DNA of 64,000 nucleotides from Sphingomonas qomolangmaensis. GTDB taxonomy: Bacteria; Pseudomonadota; Alphaproteobacteria; Sphingomonadales; Sphingomonadaceae. How positions within the stretch are numbered: position 1 is the first letter of the stretch; each line of letters starts with the position of its first letter. The translations under genes were made by a program, and so were the position numbers. The stretch is taken from positions 1,054,001-1,118,000 of the forward strand of contig NZ_CP101740.1 in NCBI RefSeq assembly GCF_024496245.1, given 5' to 3'. This document shows positions 27,380 through 37,660 of the stretch, piece by piece. The notes below the pieces were generated by a model, which ran no database searches, had not been told where the DNA came from, and saw only the letters and a list, made by a program, of their open reading frames with translations.

Positions 27380-28152
27380 GCGACGGCGTTCGCCGCGCGC
27401 TGGTCGGCTCGCCCACCCACCCCGCGCAGGTGGCCGAGCGCGAGCTGCGCGACCGCTACGAATGGGTGGCGCCCGACGAGGCCGACATGATCGTCGTGCT
27501 CGGCGGCGACGGGTTCATGCTGCAGACGCTCCACGCGATGCTCGAGCGCCGCCGGATCGTACCGGCGTTCGGCATGAACCTCGGCACTGTCGGCTTCCTG
27601 ATGAACGACTGGCGGCTCGAGGGGCTCGACGAGCGGCTCGCGCGCGCCAAGCCCTTTCGCGTATCGCCGCTGTCGATGACCGCGACGACGATCGACGGCG
27701 AGACGCACCAGATTCCCGCGATCAACGAAGTCTCGCTGCTGCGTGAAACCCGCCAGACCGCCAAGCTCGAAGTCACGGTCAACGACCGCGCGGTGCTGCC
27801 CGAGCTCGTCTGCGACGGCATCCTCGTCGCGACCCCTGCGGGCTCGACCGCATACAACCTCTCGGCCAACGGTCCGATCCTGCCGTTGGGTTCGGCGCTG
27901 CTGGCGCTCACCCCGATCAGCCCGTTTCGTCCGCGGCGCTGGCGCGGCGCGATCCTCCCGGAGAAGGCCCGGATCGCGATCACCGTGCTCGAACCCGAAA
28001 AGCGGCCGGTCAGCGCGGTGGCCGACCAACGCGAGGTACGCGACGTCGCGCACGTCGAGATCGCGATCGATCGGATGCGCGGGCTGACGCTGATGTTCGA
28101 TCCTGAACACGCGCTCGACGACCGGATTACGATGGAACAGTTCATCGCCTGA
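27376..28152 (+). CDS. nadK: NAD kinase
   Basis: A 258-residue NAD+ kinase producing NADP+. The diagnostic GGDG is at residues 43-46 (VVLGGDGFML), with GMNLGTVGFL, INEVSL and the TPAGSTAYNLSANGPI loop. The length fits the short alphaproteobacterial type. Its start lies within the moaA stop (27376-27379), so translation is coupled. Downstream is the tRNA-Asn promoter region. Confidence 0.96.
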   Translation: MSDGVRRALVGSPTHPAQVAERELRDRYEWVAPDEADMIVVLGGDGFMLQTLHAMLERRRIVPAFGMNLGTVGFLMNDWRLEGLDERLARAKPFRVSPLSMTATTIDGETHQIPAINEVSLLRETRQTAKLEVTVNDRAVLPELVCDGILVATPAGSTAYNLSANGPILPLGSALLALTPISPFRPRRWRGAILPEKARIAITVLEPEKRPVSAVADQREVRDVAHVEIAIDRMRGLTLMFDPEHALDDRITMEQFIA

Positions 28153-28183
28153 GCCTCAACGCGATCTTTCGGCGAAAGCCCGC

Positions 28184-28212
28184 TTGCCAAGCGCGAAAAA
28201 CCACTGCTATAG
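28184..28212 (+). promoter_or_regulatory. Probable promoter of tRNA-Asn
   Basis: A -35 hexamer TTGCCA (28184-28189) and -10 hexamer CTATAG (28207-28212) are separated by 17 bases. The predicted start is about 55 bases before the mature tRNA. Assigned by sequence match only. Confidence 0.5.
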
Positions 28213-28274
28213 GCCCCGCTCCCGCAGCGGCCCAGCCGCTTCGACGCGGGCGGCCTGGCCGCTCTCGACGGTGT

Positions 28275-28349
28275 TCCCCGGTAGCTCAGCGGTAGAGCGT
28301 TCGACTGTTAATCGAATGGTCGCCTGTTCGAATCAGGCCCGGGGAGCCA
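28275..28349 (+). tRNA. tRNA-Asn (anticodon GTT)
   Basis: 75 bases fold as a cloverleaf: acceptor TCCCCGG pairs with CCGGGGA, the D arm is GCTC-AGCGGTA-GAGC, the anticodon arm TTCGA-CTGTTAA-TCGAA carries GTT, and the T arm GCCTG-TTCGAAT-CAGGC contains the TTCGAAT loop. Discriminator G and an encoded CCA end are present. Confidence 0.97.
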
Positions 28350-28503
28350 CCGCCGCTCTTGCCGTTTTGCGGCATGGCGCGGCCGTTCAGCAACGATCAA
28401 TCCTGTTCATGCCACTCTTCGTCGCTATACAGCGTGGAGCGCAACGCGCCGCCGCGCGTTGGTTTGGCTAAGCGTCTCGTCGGCGCGCCCGTGGAGAGTA
28501 TGA

Positions 28504-29112
28504 ATGACTGACCGCCGTTTCCGTCCCGCACTGCTCGCAATCGCGAGCACCCTGGCGCTGGCCGCATGCGCCACCCCCACCCCCTATGCGCCCGCGACCG
28601 GCCAGGGCTACAGCCGCACCGGCTATTTGGACGAGCAGATCGAAGCCAATCGGTTCCGCGTATCCTTCTCGGGCAACAGCGTCACCGCGCGCGAGACCGT
28701 CGAGCGCTATCTGCTGTTCCGCGCGGCACAGCTCACGCTAGAGCGCGGGTTCGACCATTTCACGCTGGTCGACCGCGATACCGAACGCCGCACGCGCACC
28801 CAGATCATCGATAATGGCTTTGGTCCCGGTTGGGGCGGTGGCTTTGGCGGTTTCGGCGGATGGGGCCCGCGCTGGCGCTATTTCCGTCCGGGCCTCGGCT
28901 GGGGCGGTTGGGGTGGCTGGGGCGGCGGCTTTGGCGGTGGCTTCGGCGGCGGTATGGCCGACATCCGCCAGATCGACCGCTACGAGGCGATGGCCGAAAT
29001 CCTCACCGGTCGTGGCCCCAAGCCCGCCGACAATGTCCGCGCCTTCGATGCGCGCCAAGTGATCGAGAATCTTGGGCCCAACGTCGCGCTGCCCGAGCCG
29101 GGTCGTCGCTGA
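28504..29112 (+). CDS. CC0125/CC1285-family lipoprotein with glycine-rich insert
   Basis: A 202-residue protein with a lipoprotein signal: positively charged start, hydrophobic stretch and lipobox LAAC near residues 19-22. The conserved part (residues ~38-105: GYLDEQIEANRFRVSFSG, ERYLLFRAAQLTLERGFDHF) matches the alphaproteobacterial CC0125/CC1285 family of unknown function. Residues ~105-150 are almost only Gly, Trp and Phe. GGAGAG at 28492-28497 supports ATG 28504. A strong terminator follows, so it is probably monocistronic. Probably an envelope protein. Confidence 0.82.
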   Translation: MTDRRFRPALLAIASTLALAACATPTPYAPATGQGYSRTGYLDEQIEANRFRVSFSGNSVTARETVERYLLFRAAQLTLERGFDHFTLVDRDTERRTRTQIIDNGFGPGWGGGFGGFGGWGPRWRYFRPGLGWGGWGGWGGGFGGGFGGGMADIRQIDRYEAMAEILTGRGPKPADNVRAFDARQVIENLGPNVALPEPGRR

Positions 29113-29136
29113 TCGGGTGACTTGGTGATCGAATGC

Positions 29137-29177
29137 AAAAGGGGCTGCGCATCGGGTGATGCGCGGTCCCTTTTTTT
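29137..29177 (+). terminator. Rho-independent terminator after the lipoprotein gene
   Basis: A stem of AAAGGGG-c-TGCGCATC and GATGCGCG-gTCCCTTT with a GGGT loop is followed by a run of seven T. It begins 24 bases after the stop codon. Confidence 0.88.
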
Positions 29178-29183
29178 GGCTTT

Positions 29184-29292
29184 CCTCCCCGCCCTGAAAG
29201 GGAGGGGTCGGGGGTGGGTTGGGCAGTTGGCGGACTTGGCCTCGCCTTGCCGGCCTACCCACCCCCAGCCCCTCCCTTCCAGGGAGGGGAGC
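29184..29292. repeat. Dispersed palindromic repeat, CTCCCCTCCCTGGAAGGGAGG family (copy B)
   Basis: Inverted arms of ~36 bases (29184-29219 and 29257-29292) flank a ~37-base centre. The right arm is nearly the same as that of the copy inside addB. It lies between the convergent lipoprotein gene and secA, just before the secA stop codon. Confidence 0.85.
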
Positions 29293-29301
29293 CTCACCCG
29301 C

Positions 29302-32046
29302 TCAGGCCACCAGCGCGCCGTGGCAGTGCTTGTACTTGCGCCCCGAACCGCACGGGCACGTCGCATTGCGGCTGACCTTGCCCTCCCAGTCCGCCGGATC
29401 CTCGCCGATCGCTTCGCCCGTCGGCTGCGGGATCTGGAACGGCGGCATCTGCTGCGGCAGCGTGCCGAAGGTCGCGGCGTCCCAATCGTCGCTGTCGTCC
29501 TCGCCGGTCAGCGGGTCGAAATGATGCGTCAGGAAATCGGGAAGTTCGGGCAAGCCCGGAGGCGGCGCCATTTGGAACTGCGCGCGCGCGAAGGTGCTCG
29601 TCACGTCCTCACGGATCGCCGAGAGCATCCGCTCGAACATCGCGAAGGCTTCCTGCTTATATTCGTTGATCGGCGTCTTCTGCGCATAGGCGCGCAGATG
29701 CACCACCTGCCGCAGCGCATCGAGCATCGCCAGATGCTCCTTCCAGTGGTGATCGAGATTCTGCAGCAGGATCGACTTCTCGACCTGGCTCCACGTCTCG
29801 GGCGCGAGCCCTGCCGACTTGTCGTCGATCAGCTTGTCGGCGGCTTCGCGGATCCGCGTCTCGATATCCTCGGGCTCGAGCCCGTCCTGCTCGGCGATCC
29901 ACTGATCGACGGGCACGTCGATGCCTAGCACCGCCTGCGCGCGCTCCTTCAGCCCCTCGACATTCCATTGCTCGTGATAGCTGTTGAGCGGGATCGCCTC
30001 GGCGACGATCGCGTTCACCGTCTCAGCGCGCATGTCGATCACGACGTCGCCGACGGTGTCGGCATCCATGATGTCGCTGCGCTGCTCGTAGATCACCTTG
30101 CGCTGGTCGTTCATGACGTTGTCATATTCGACGACCTGCTTGCGGATGTCGTAGTTGCGCGCCTCGACCTTCTTCTGCGCGGTCTCGATCGCCTTGCTCA
30201 GCCACTTGCTGCCGATCGCCTCGCCATCGCCGATGTTCGACCGCATCATCTTGGCGAACATCGTGTCGGGGCCGAAGATGCGCAGCAGATCGTCGTCGAG
30301 GCTGAGGTAGAAGCGGCTGAGGCCGGGATCGCCCTGACGCCCCGAACGCCCGCGCAGCTGGTTGTCGATCCGGCGGCTCTCGTGACGCTCGGTGCCGAGC
30401 ACGAACAGCCCGCCGGCGGCGAGCACCGCCTGCTTCTCGACCTCGATCTCTTCGCGGATCTTGGCGATCGCCGCGTCGCGCTCGGGGCCCTCGGGCATCT
30501 CGGCGAGCTCTTCCTCGACGCGGAACTCAAGGTTGCCGCCCAATTTGATGTCGGTACCGCGCCCCGCCATGTTGGTCGCGATCGTCACCGCGCCGGCGCG
30601 TCCAGCCTGCGCGACGATGTACGCCTCCATCTCGTGATAGCGCGCGTTCAGCACCTTGTGCGGCACGCCCTCCTGGGTGAGATATTCGCCCAACAGCTCG
30701 GACTTTTCGATCGATACGGTACCCACCAGCACCGGCTGGCCCTTTTCGGCATGCACCCGGATCGCCTTGGCGATCGCGATGAACTTGTCCTGCATCGTCT
30801 TGTAGAATTCATCCTCCTCGTCGATCCGGCGGACCTCGACGTTGGTGGGGATGCTGACGACGTTCATCTTGTAGATGTCGTGGAATTCGGCGGCTTCGGT
30901 CGCCGCGGTACCCGTCATGCCGCTCAATTTGGGGTACATGCGGAAATAGTTCTGGAAGGTGATCGATGCCAGCGTCTGGTTCTCGGGCTCGATCTGCACG
31001 CCCTCCTTGGCCTCGACCGCCTGATGCAGCCCGTCGGACCAGCGGCGGCCGTCCATCATCCGCCCGGTGAATTCGTCGATGATGACGACCTTGTCGTCCT
31101 TGACGATATAGTCGGTATCGACCTTGAACATCATGTTCGCGCGCAGCGACTGGTTCACATGGTGGACGACCTGGGTGTTTTCGAAATCATACAGGTTCGC
31201 GCCCTGCAGCAGGCCTGCGGTTTCGAGCAGGCGTTCGATCCGCTCGGTGCCGTCTTCGGTCAGGATGATCGATTTCTGCTTCTCGTCCTTCTCGTAATCC
31301 TCGGGCGCCAGCTGCTTCACGATCAGGTCGACGCTGCGATACAAATCCGATTTGTCGTCGGTCGGGCCGCTGATGATCAGCGGGGTGCGTGCCTCGTCGA
31401 TCAGGATCGAATCGACCTCGTCGACGATCGCATAGGCGAAGGGCCGCTGCGTCATCGACGCCCGGTCATATTTCATGTTGTCGCGCAGATAGTCGAAGCC
31501 GAACTCGTTGTTCGTGCCGTAGGTGATGTCCGAATGATAGGCCGCGCGGCGCTCATGGTCGGGCAGATTGGGAACGATCACCCCGGTGGTCATGCCGAGG
31601 AAACGGTAGAGCTGCCCCATCCACTCGGCGTCGCGGCGCGCCAGATAGTCGTTGACGGTGATGACGTGGACGCCCTTGCCCGCCAGCGCGTTGAGATAGG
31701 TCGCGAGCGTCGCCACCAGCGTCTTGCCCTCACCCGTCCGCATCTCGGCAATCTCACCGCGGTGCAGGACGATGCCGCCGATCATCTGGACGTCGAAATG
31801 GCGCATGCCCAGGATCCGCACCGATCCCTCGCGGACGGTCGCAAACGCTTCGGGCAGGATATCGTCGAGCGTTTCGCCCGCCGCCAGCCGATCGCGGAAG
31901 CGCGTGGTCTGCTGCGCGAGCTCGTCGTCGCTCATCGCCTGGAGCGAGGGTTCGAGCGCGTTGATCTTCTGGACGATCGAGCCGAGCGACTTGACGTAGC
32001 GATCGTTGGAGGAACCGAAAAAGGTCTTGGCTAGGCCACCGAACAT
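29302..32046 (-). CDS. secA: Preprotein translocase ATPase SecA
   Basis: A 914-residue motor ATPase that pushes unfolded preproteins through SecYEG. Visible are Walker [12 protein letters not shown], the DEVDSIL motif, TGTAATEA, the [10 protein letters not shown] region and RSGRQGDPG. The C-terminal zinc tail [14 protein letters not shown] is present and should bind SecB and phospholipid. Full length for the family. It is flanked by a dispersed palindrome at its 3' end and by a small membrane-protein gene upstream. Confidence 0.98.
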   Translation of the reverse strand: MFGGLAKTFFGSSNDRYVKSLGSIVQKINALEPSLQAMSDDELAQQTTRFRDRLAAGETLDDILPEAFATVREGSVRILGMRHFDVQMIGGIVLHRGEIAEMRTGEGKTLVATLATYLNALAGKGVHVITVNDYLARRDAEWMGQLYRFLGMTTGVIVPNLPDHERRAAYHSDITYGTNNEFGFDYLRDNMKYDRASMTQRPFAYAIVDEVDSILIDEARTPLIISGPTDDKSDLYRSVDLIVKQLAPEDYEKDEKQKSIILTEDGTERIERLLETAGLLQGANLYDFENTQVVHHVNQSLRANMMFKVDTDYIVKDDKVVIIDEFTGRMMDGRRWSDGLHQAVEAKEGVQIEPENQTLASITFQNYFRMYPKLSGMTGTAATEAAEFHDIYKMNVVSIPTNVEVRRIDEEDEFYKTMQDKFIAIAKAIRVHAEKGQPVLVGTVSIEKSELLGEYLTQEGVPHKVLNARYHEMEAYIVAQAGRAGAVTIATNMAGRGTDIKLGGNLEFRVEEELAEMPEGPERDAAIAKIREEIEVEKQAVLAAGGLFVLGTERHESRRIDNQLRGRSGRQGDPGLSRFYLSLDDDLLRIFGPDTMFAKMMRSNIGDGEAIGSKWLSKAIETAQKKVEARNYDIRKQVVEYDNVMNDQRKVIYEQRSDIMDADTVGDVVIDMRAETVNAIVAEAIPLNSYHEQWNVEGLKERAQAVLGIDVPVDQWIAEQDGLEPEDIETRIREAADKLIDDKSAGLAPETWSQVEKSILLQNLDHHWKEHLAMLDALRQVVHLRAYAQKTPINEYKQEAFAMFERMLSAIREDVTSTFARAQFQMAPPPGLPELPDFLTHHFDPLTGEDDSDDWDAATFGTLPQQMPPFQIPQPTGEAIGEDPADWEGKVSRNATCPCGSGRKYKHCHGALVA

Positions 32047-32156
32047 GATGATTTCCTGATATTTTGGTCGCAGCGACCGGCCGCGAATGCACGTGCCGGG
32101 AGCGCTTGTATGACGAGAGCAAGGGGCGCGCGCGGGGTCCCGCGCCGGCCGGCAGC

Positions 32157-32432
32157 CTATTCGCGGCGGCGCGCGGGGCGTTCGTCGGCGGGCAGGAAGG
32201 CCAGCGCAAAGCGTAGTGCGTCGATACGCAGCGCCGGCGCGACGCGCGACCGCAACGCTTCGAACGAAGCGCGCAGCGGCACCGTCACCAGCCGCGAGGC
32301 AGCGACCGCAACCGATTGCGCGCGTTGCCCGACCGCACTCGCGGCAACGCGCGGCTCGTCGATGACCGTGGCGCCAGCGGCGATACCGGTAATCGCCGCA
32401 AGCAGCGCGTAGAGGAACGGAAGCAGGTTCAC
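32157..32432 (-). CDS. Small hypothetical protein with N-terminal membrane helix
   Basis: A 91-residue protein starting with GTG. Residues ~3-27 are hydrophobic (membrane anchor or uncleaved signal); the rest is Ala/Arg-rich and ends RPARRRE. No family is recognised. It lies 110 bases upstream of secA on the same strand and is divergent from argJ. The ribosome site is weak, so it could be a chance reading frame, though its composition changes from hydrophobic to basic as a real anchored protein would. Confidence 0.45.
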   Translation of the reverse strand: MNLLPFLYALLAAITGIAAGATVIDEPRVAASAVGQRAQSVAVAASRLVTVPLRASFEALRSRVAPALRIDALRFALAFLPADERPARRRE

Positions 32433-32546
32433 GATCCGCTACTTATGGCGTCGAACGATGAACGTCCACCGAATGCCGCCAAATAGTGCCGCGACCAGCG
32501 CCCCACCCCCGTAGCAAAGCGCCCCCAACCACGCTAACCCGCGCGC

Positions 32547-33767
32547 ATGACCCGCTCCCCGCTCGCTTTGCCCTTCCCCGCCATCCCCACCATCGCCGGC
32601 GTCACCCCGCATGTCGCGCGCGCCGGGTACAAGCCGTGGGACCGCGCGGACTTAACCTTCGTGACGCTCGACGAAGGCACCGTCGTCGCGGGTGTCACGA
32701 CGCAGAGCAAGTGCCCTTCGCCCGAAGTCGAATGGTGCCGCAAGGCACTGGTGCTTGGCCGCGCCCGCGCGCTGGTGGTGAATGCGGGCAACGCCAACGC
32801 CTTCACCGGCGCGCGCGGGCGCGCCGCTGTCGAGGCGATCGCCGCGCGCACCGCTGCGCATCTGGGCTGCCAGCCTTCGGACATCTTCGTCGCCTCGACC
32901 GGCGTGATCGGCGTGCCGCTGCCGATCGACAAGGCCGAGGCCGGGCTCGACGCCGCCTTCGCCGCGCCGGCCGCCTCTTGGGAAGAAGCCGCCGACACGA
33001 TCGGCACCACCGACACCTTCGCCAAAGGCGCGACCGCGACCGCGATCGTCGATGGTCGCACCGTGACGATCGGCGGGATCGTCAAGGGTTCGGGAATGAT
33101 CGCCCCCGACATGGCGACGATGCTCGGCTTCGTCTTCACCGACGCCGCGGTCGAGCCCGGCTTCCTGCAGGACGCGCTGGCCGAAGCCAATCGCGACACG
33201 TTTTCGTGTATCACCGTCGATAGCGATACCTCGACCAGCGACACCGTGCTGGTGTTCGCGACCGGCCAGGCGGGCAACCGCGTGCTGGGCGATGCCACCG
33301 ATCCGGGCGCCGACGCCTTCCGCGCCGCGCTCGGCGATGTCTGCCGCCAGCTCGCGCATCTGGTGGTGCGCGACGGCGAGGGCGCGACGAAGTTCATCCG
33401 GGTCGACGTCGAAGGCGCCGACAGCGACCGCAGCGCGCGCACGATCGCGATGAGCATCGCCAATTCACCGCTGGTGAAGACCGCGATCGCGGGCGAGGAC
33501 GCCAATTGGGGCCGAGTCGTGATGGCAGTCGGCAAGGCAGGCGAACCCGCCGAGCGCGACCTGCTGTCGATCCGCTTCGGCGGGATCGAAGTCGCGCGCG
33601 AAGGACTGGTGGTCGAAGGCTATGACGAGGCGCCCGTCGCCGCGCATCTCAAGGGGCAGGAGATCGAGATCGGCGTGAACCTAGGCCTGCACGAAGGCCG
33701 CGCCACGGTGTGGACCTGCGATCTCACCCACGGCTACATCTCGATCAACGCCGACTATCGCAGCTGA
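32547..33767 (+). CDS. argJ: Bifunctional ornithine acetyltransferase/N-acetylglutamate synthase
   Basis: A 406-residue ArgJ, which recycles the acetyl group in arginine synthesis. It self-cleaves before Thr191 in the conserved GMIAPDMATML segment, producing alpha and beta chains. Other family marks are VNAGNANAFTG, ASTGVIG, KGSGM, CITVDSDTSTSDT and IANSPLVKTA, with the expected ending INADYRS. Divergent from the small membrane protein gene. The tail is followed by a dispersed palindrome. Confidence 0.96.
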   Translation: MTRSPLALPFPAIPTIAGVTPHVARAGYKPWDRADLTFVTLDEGTVVAGVTTQSKCPSPEVEWCRKALVLGRARALVVNAGNANAFTGARGRAAVEAIAARTAAHLGCQPSDIFVASTGVIGVPLPIDKAEAGLDAAFAAPAASWEEAADTIGTTDTFAKGATATAIVDGRTVTIGGIVKGSGMIAPDMATMLGFVFTDAAVEPGFLQDALAEANRDTFSCITVDSDTSTSDTVLVFATGQAGNRVLGDATDPGADAFRAALGDVCRQLAHLVVRDGEGATKFIRVDVEGADSDRSARTIAMSIANSPLVKTAIAGEDANWGRVVMAVGKAGEPAERDLLSIRFGGIEVAREGLVVEGYDEAPVAAHLKGQEIEIGVNLGLHEGRATVWTCDLTHGYISINADYRS

Positions 33768-33772
33768 AGCAC

Positions 33773-33872
33773 CCCGTCATCCCCGCGAAAGCGGGGATCC
33801 AGAGCCCGAACGGTCGAGGCCCAAACCTCAACTGCCGCCTTTGCGTATCCCCGCATCCGCCGGAATGACGGT
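33773..33872. repeat. Dispersed palindromic repeat, CCCCGCGAAAGCGGGG type
   Basis: Contains the compact hairpin CCCCGC-GAAA-GCGGGG at 33781-33796 with outer CCGTCAT at the left and ATGACGG at the right end near 33866-33872. It lies between convergent argJ and trxA and could serve as a terminator. A related element with CCCCAGC-GAAA occurs at 61349-61429. Confidence 0.75.
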
Positions 33873-33877
33873 TGCAA

Positions 33878-34201
33878 TCAGCCCAATTCGCCCTCGAGCC
33901 ACGCCTTCAACCGCCCCTTGGGCTCGGCCCCAACCTTGGTCGCCGCAGGCTGGCCATTTTTGAACAGGATCATCGTCGGGATGCCGCGCACGCCGTACTT
34001 GCCGGGCGCGTCGGGGTTCTCGTCGATGTTGAGCTTGGTGATCGTCACCTGCTCGCCCAGTTCCTCGGACAGTTCCTCCAGGCTCGGCCCGATCATCTTG
34101 CAAGGCCCGCACCATTCGGCCCAGAAATCCACCAGTACCGGCTTGTCCGACCCGAGCACGTCGGTGTCGAAGCTTGCGTCGGTGATTGCCTTGGTACCCA
34201 T
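33878..34201 (-). CDS. trxA: Thioredoxin
   Basis: A 107-residue classical thioredoxin, a cytoplasmic disulfide reductant. The active site WCGPC is at Cys31 and Cys34; the cis-proline motif GIPT and the buried Asp26 (VDFWAEW) are present. It follows addA by 54 bases on the same strand and may be read from the addA transcript or from its own promoter. Confidence 0.97.
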   Translation of the reverse strand: MGTKAITDASFDTDVLGSDKPVLVDFWAEWCGPCKMIGPSLEELSEELGEQVTITKLNIDENPDAPGKYGVRGIPTMILFKNGQPAATKVGAEPKGRLKAWLEGELG

Positions 34202-34255
34202 CGAAATTCTCCTGAAACGTCTTGAACGACAATCTATGCACCGCCGCGCTTTGGC

Positions 34256-37200
34256 TCAAGCGCGCGAGGCCAAGCTTTGCTCCCCGCGCGCGAAGCCGGG
34301 CTTGTGCAATGCCAGCAGTTCGGCGGGCAACGCGATCAGCCGCGGCGCGGCGGTGTAGAGCAACGCTGCCTCGACCGCCCGCCTGGGAAAGATCACCGCC
34401 AACGCCGCGGCATAGGCCGCCATCTGCCGCAGATGGTACACCGGCACGTCGTCGCTCGTCGCTGGCGCGCTGCGCCCGGTCTTGAAATCGACCAGCACGA
34501 TCCGGTCGTCGCGCACCAGCAGGCGATCGACGGTGCCCGATACCACCGCGCCCTCTACCACCGCCGCGATCGGCGCCTCGACCAGTGCATCGTCGCCGAA
34601 CAATTCGGCGAAATCGGGATGCTCGATCACCGCCAGCGCGGCATCAACGAGGGGCGCGACATCATCCGCGCCAGCGCGCGCAAGCCAACGCTCGCCCGCC
34701 ATCCGCCGCTCGGCTGGCGCAACCCCCGGCAACCGCTCGAACAGCCCATGCAGCAACCGCCCGCGCTCGGCAGCGGCGCGCATCGCCGGGGTCGGCGGCG
34801 GATCAGCGACCGAATCGTCGCCGATCGCCGACGGGGCTAGCGGCCTTGGCGGGCGCGCCTCCTGCGGCGCGGGTCGCCGCGCCCAACCGGGAAGCGCGGG
34901 CGATGCCTCGGCAGCAACCGCAGCCACGGCCTTGGCCGCCACCGGCAATTCGGCATCGTCGAGCATCCGCGTCTCGCCCGGCGCAACCCCCAGCGAATCA
35001 AACGCCCGCACGGACGCCGCATACCAGCTAAGCGCCGGCGGCTCGCCCTTGGCGCGTGCAGATAGCGATCCGGCGATCACCAATTGCTCCTCGGCGCGGG
35101 TCGCCGCGACATAGAATAGCCGCCAATGCTCCTCGATCTCGCGCTGCACGGTTGCCGCGAGCACCTCGCCCAGCGGCCCGCCACGCTCCTCGGGGCGCGG
35201 GCGGAAGATCGGAAACGCCGCGCCCTCATGCCGCTCGGGCAGCCAGTCGAGCAGGTCGCGCCGCGCCGCCTTGGGATCGGCGGTGGCGTCGGCCAGGATC
35301 ACCAGCGGTGCCTGCAGCCCCTTGGCCCCATGCGCGGTCATCACCCGCACCGCCGCCTGCGGCCGCGAAGAATCGCGCACGATCTCGACATCGCCGCGAT
35401 CGAACCAGTCGAGGAATCGCTGCATCGACGGTGCGGTCAGCCCCTCGAAATTGAGTGCGGCGTTGAGCAACTCCTCGATCGGATCGCGCGCTTCCTCGCC
35501 CAGCCGCGCGATCAGCTTGCGCCGCCCGTCGAGGTCGCCCGACAGGATTTCTTCGAGGAAACGATAGGGAGTCGCGACGTCGGCGCGCCGCAGCAACAGG
35601 AACAAGGGCGCGAGCCGTGCCTCGTCCTGCGTGCGGCGCAGATGCCGCCACAGGCTGGTCGCCGGGCGATCCATCGCCGCCGCCATCAATTCATCCTGCG
35701 TCCAGCCGATCAGCGGCGACACCAACAGGCTGGCAAGGCTCAAATCATCCTCGGGCTGCAACGCAAAGCGCACCGCCGCCAGCAGATCCTGCACCGCCAG
35801 CGGCGCGTTGAGCCGCAACCGATCGACCCCCGCCACCGGCACCCCCTCGGCATAAAGCCGCGCGACGATCAGCGCCGCGAGGTCGCCGCGCCGCTTGACA
35901 AGGATCATGATGTCCTCGGGGCGAAGCGCGCGGCCCTTGGCCCCCAGCCTATGCCCGTCGTCGAGCCATTGCCGGATTTGCCGCGCGATCCGCTTGGCGA
36001 GTTTGCGCGTCGCGTCGTCGACCCAGCCTTCCTCATCGTCGGCATCGCCCCCCGCCACCACCGGCGGCAACAGCGTGACGATCCCTGGCCCTGCGACCTG
36101 CGAGGCATGCGGCTCGATCGCGCTCAGCGCCCCCAGCCCCGGTTCGGGCACCGCTTCGATCGCTGCATCGACGAAGCGCAGCACCGTCCGGGTCGATCGA
36201 AAGCTCTGCGTCAGCGAGAGCGATTGCAGCGGGCGCGCAGGCTCGTTGGGGAAGGGTTCGGCGCTCGCCAGCGCATCGAACCGCGCCTGCGCCGCGCCGA
36301 AATAGACCGGGTCGGTGCCCTGAAAGCCATAGATCGCCTGCTTGTAATCGCCGACGGTGAACAGCGTCCGCACCCCCGATCCGCGCGCGCCCTCGCCCGC
36401 GAAAAACTCGTCAGCGAGCGCACCAATGATCCGCCATTGCTCAAAATTAGTGTCTTGAGCTTCATCAATCAGCACGTGGTCGGTAGCCTGGTCGAGCTTG
36501 TAACGTACCCAATCGCCCATACCCGGCGTCTCGAGCAGTCTCACCGTCGCCTCGATCAAATCGTTGAAATCGACTGCGCCCGCGCGCCGCTTCGCTTCGC
36601 CATAGGCGATGGCATAAGCCCGCCCCGCCTCGAGCGCTTCGGCCAAGCAATCGGCATAGGCCGCCTGCGACCGCATCGCGAGCAGCGCGCCGCAACGCTC
36701 GTGCAGCCGAACCGCCCAGCCGTCATAGCCCTCGTCCTTGGGGCCATGCTTGGCGCGCATCTCGCCCTTTGCCGTCGCCCATACCGAATGCAGCTCGCCC
36801 AACCCCGCCGCCCGGGCGCGCGGCGAACCGGTGATCCAGCGCGCGATGGCGTCGGCGCGCGCGAGCCCGGTCTTGGTCGCCCAGCCGGCATTCGCCGCGG
36901 CGATACCGCGCAGCGATGGCATGTCGAACTCATCATCGCCGCAGCATCGCTCGATCTCGGCGCCGATATCGCCGCTCGGCAGATCGAGCGCGCGGCGGAT
37001 GAACGGGCCGATGCCGCCCGGCAGCGCCGCCATCGCCGCTGGCTTGCGCGCGCACGCCATCAGGAAATCCTCTGCCTTGCCCTCGCCCAGCCGCAGCGAC
37101 AGCGCGCCGATCGCCTCGACGATCCGCACCCGCCCGGCGGCCGCTTCGTCCTCGAGCATCCGCGCCAGCGCCTCGCGCGCCAGCACCGCCTCTTCTCGCC

Positions 37201-37660
37201 CTTCGAGCGGCCGGAAACCCGGCACCAGATTGGCCTCGACCGGGAAGGCCGACAACAGGCTCTGGCAAAAACCGTGGATCGTCTGGATCCGCAGCCCGCC
37301 GGGCGCATCGAGCACCCGCGCGAACAACCTGCGCGCACGTTCGATCTGCTCGATGCTCCCACGCTCGCCCAGCGCCTGCAATTCGGCGAATAATTGCGCC
37401 TCTGGGATTCGAACCCAGCGCGCCAGCGTGCCGTTGATCCGCTCGGCCATCTCCGCCGCGCCCGCCTTGGTGAAGGTCAGGCACAATATGCCCTCGGGCC
37501 GCGCGCCGTGCAGCAGCAGCCGGAACACGCGCGCCGACAACACCTGGGTCTTGCCCGTCCCCGCCGACGCCGACAGCCAGATATGCGCGGTCGGGTCCGA
37601 AGCTTCGCGCTGCGCGCCCTTCAGCGGATGTATAGCGCTACTCACGGCCATACCATTCAT
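34256..37660 (-). CDS. addA: Double-strand break repair helicase AddA
   Basis: A 1134-residue UvrD-like helicase-nuclease subunit of AddAB, the alphaproteobacterial counterpart of RecBCD. Near the N-terminus are Walker A SASAGTGKTQ and motif Ia CLTFTKAGAAEM; DEAQDTNFEQW is motif II and VMTAHGAKGLQAP lies in the C-terminal helicase half. The last ~150 residues hold a PD-(D/E)xK nuclease with VLVDFKTGR and LRQMAAYAAAL. The start may instead be ATG 37651. The start overlaps the end of addB by about 20 bases. Confidence 0.95.
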   Translation of the reverse strand: MNGMAVSSAIHPLKGAQREASDPTAHIWLSASAGTGKTQVLSARVFRLLLHGARPEGILCLTFTKAGAAEMAERINGTLARWVRIPEAQLFAELQALGERGSIEQIERARRLFARVLDAPGGLRIQTIHGFCQSLLSAFPVEANLVPGFRPLEGREEAVLAREALARMLEDEAAAGRVRIVEAIGALSLRLGEGKAEDFLMACARKPAAMAALPGGIGPFIRRALDLPSGDIGAEIERCCGDDEFDMPSLRGIAAANAGWATKTGLARADAIARWITGSPRARAAGLGELHSVWATAKGEMRAKHGPKDEGYDGWAVRLHERCGALLAMRSQAAYADCLAEALEAGRAYAIAYGEAKRRAGAVDFNDLIEATVRLLETPGMGDWVRYKLDQATDHVLIDEAQDTNFEQWRIIGALADEFFAGEGARGSGVRTLFTVGDYKQAIYGFQGTDPVYFGAAQARFDALASAEPFPNEPARPLQSLSLTQSFRSTRTVLRFVDAAIEAVPEPGLGALSAIEPHASQVAGPGIVTLLPPVVAGGDADDEEGWVDDATRKLAKRIARQIRQWLDDGHRLGAKGRALRPEDIMILVKRRGDLAALIVARLYAEGVPVAGVDRLRLNAPLAVQDLLAAVRFALQPEDDLSLASLLVSPLIGWTQDELMAAAMDRPATSLWRHLRRTQDEARLAPLFLLLRRADVATPYRFLEEILSGDLDGRRKLIARLGEEARDPIEELLNAALNFEGLTAPSMQRFLDWFDRGDVEIVRDSSRPQAAVRVMTAHGAKGLQAPLVILADATADPKAARRDLLDWLPERHEGAAFPIFRPRPEERGGPLGEVLAATVQREIEEHWRLFYVAATRAEEQLVIAGSLSARAKGEPPALSWYAASVRAFDSLGVAPGETRMLDDAELPVAAKAVAAVAAEASPALPGWARRPAPQEARPPRPLAPSAIGDDSVADPPPTPAMRAAAERGRLLHGLFERLPGVAPAERRMAGERWLARAGADDVAPLVDAALAVIEHPDFAELFGDDALVEAPIAAVVEGAVVSGTVDRLLVRDDRIVLVDFKTGRSAPATSDDVPVYHLRQMAAYAAALAVIFPRRAVEAALLYTAAPRLIALPAELLALHKPGFARGEQSLASRA

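Noticed and set aside
28184..28471. Open frame running through the tRNA-Asn gene
   Set aside because: It crosses a clear tRNA and promoter and has no ribosome site or family similarity.
29968..32034. Long open frame antisense to secA (~690 codons)
   Set aside because: It lies wholly opposite secA, which is certain. It has no family similarity and an Asp/His/Val-biased composition typical of antisense frames in GC-rich DNA.
35126..37393. Long open frame antisense to addA (~755 codons)
   Set aside because: Arg/Pro/Gln-rich sequence without motifs, fully opposite a well-supported helicase gene.
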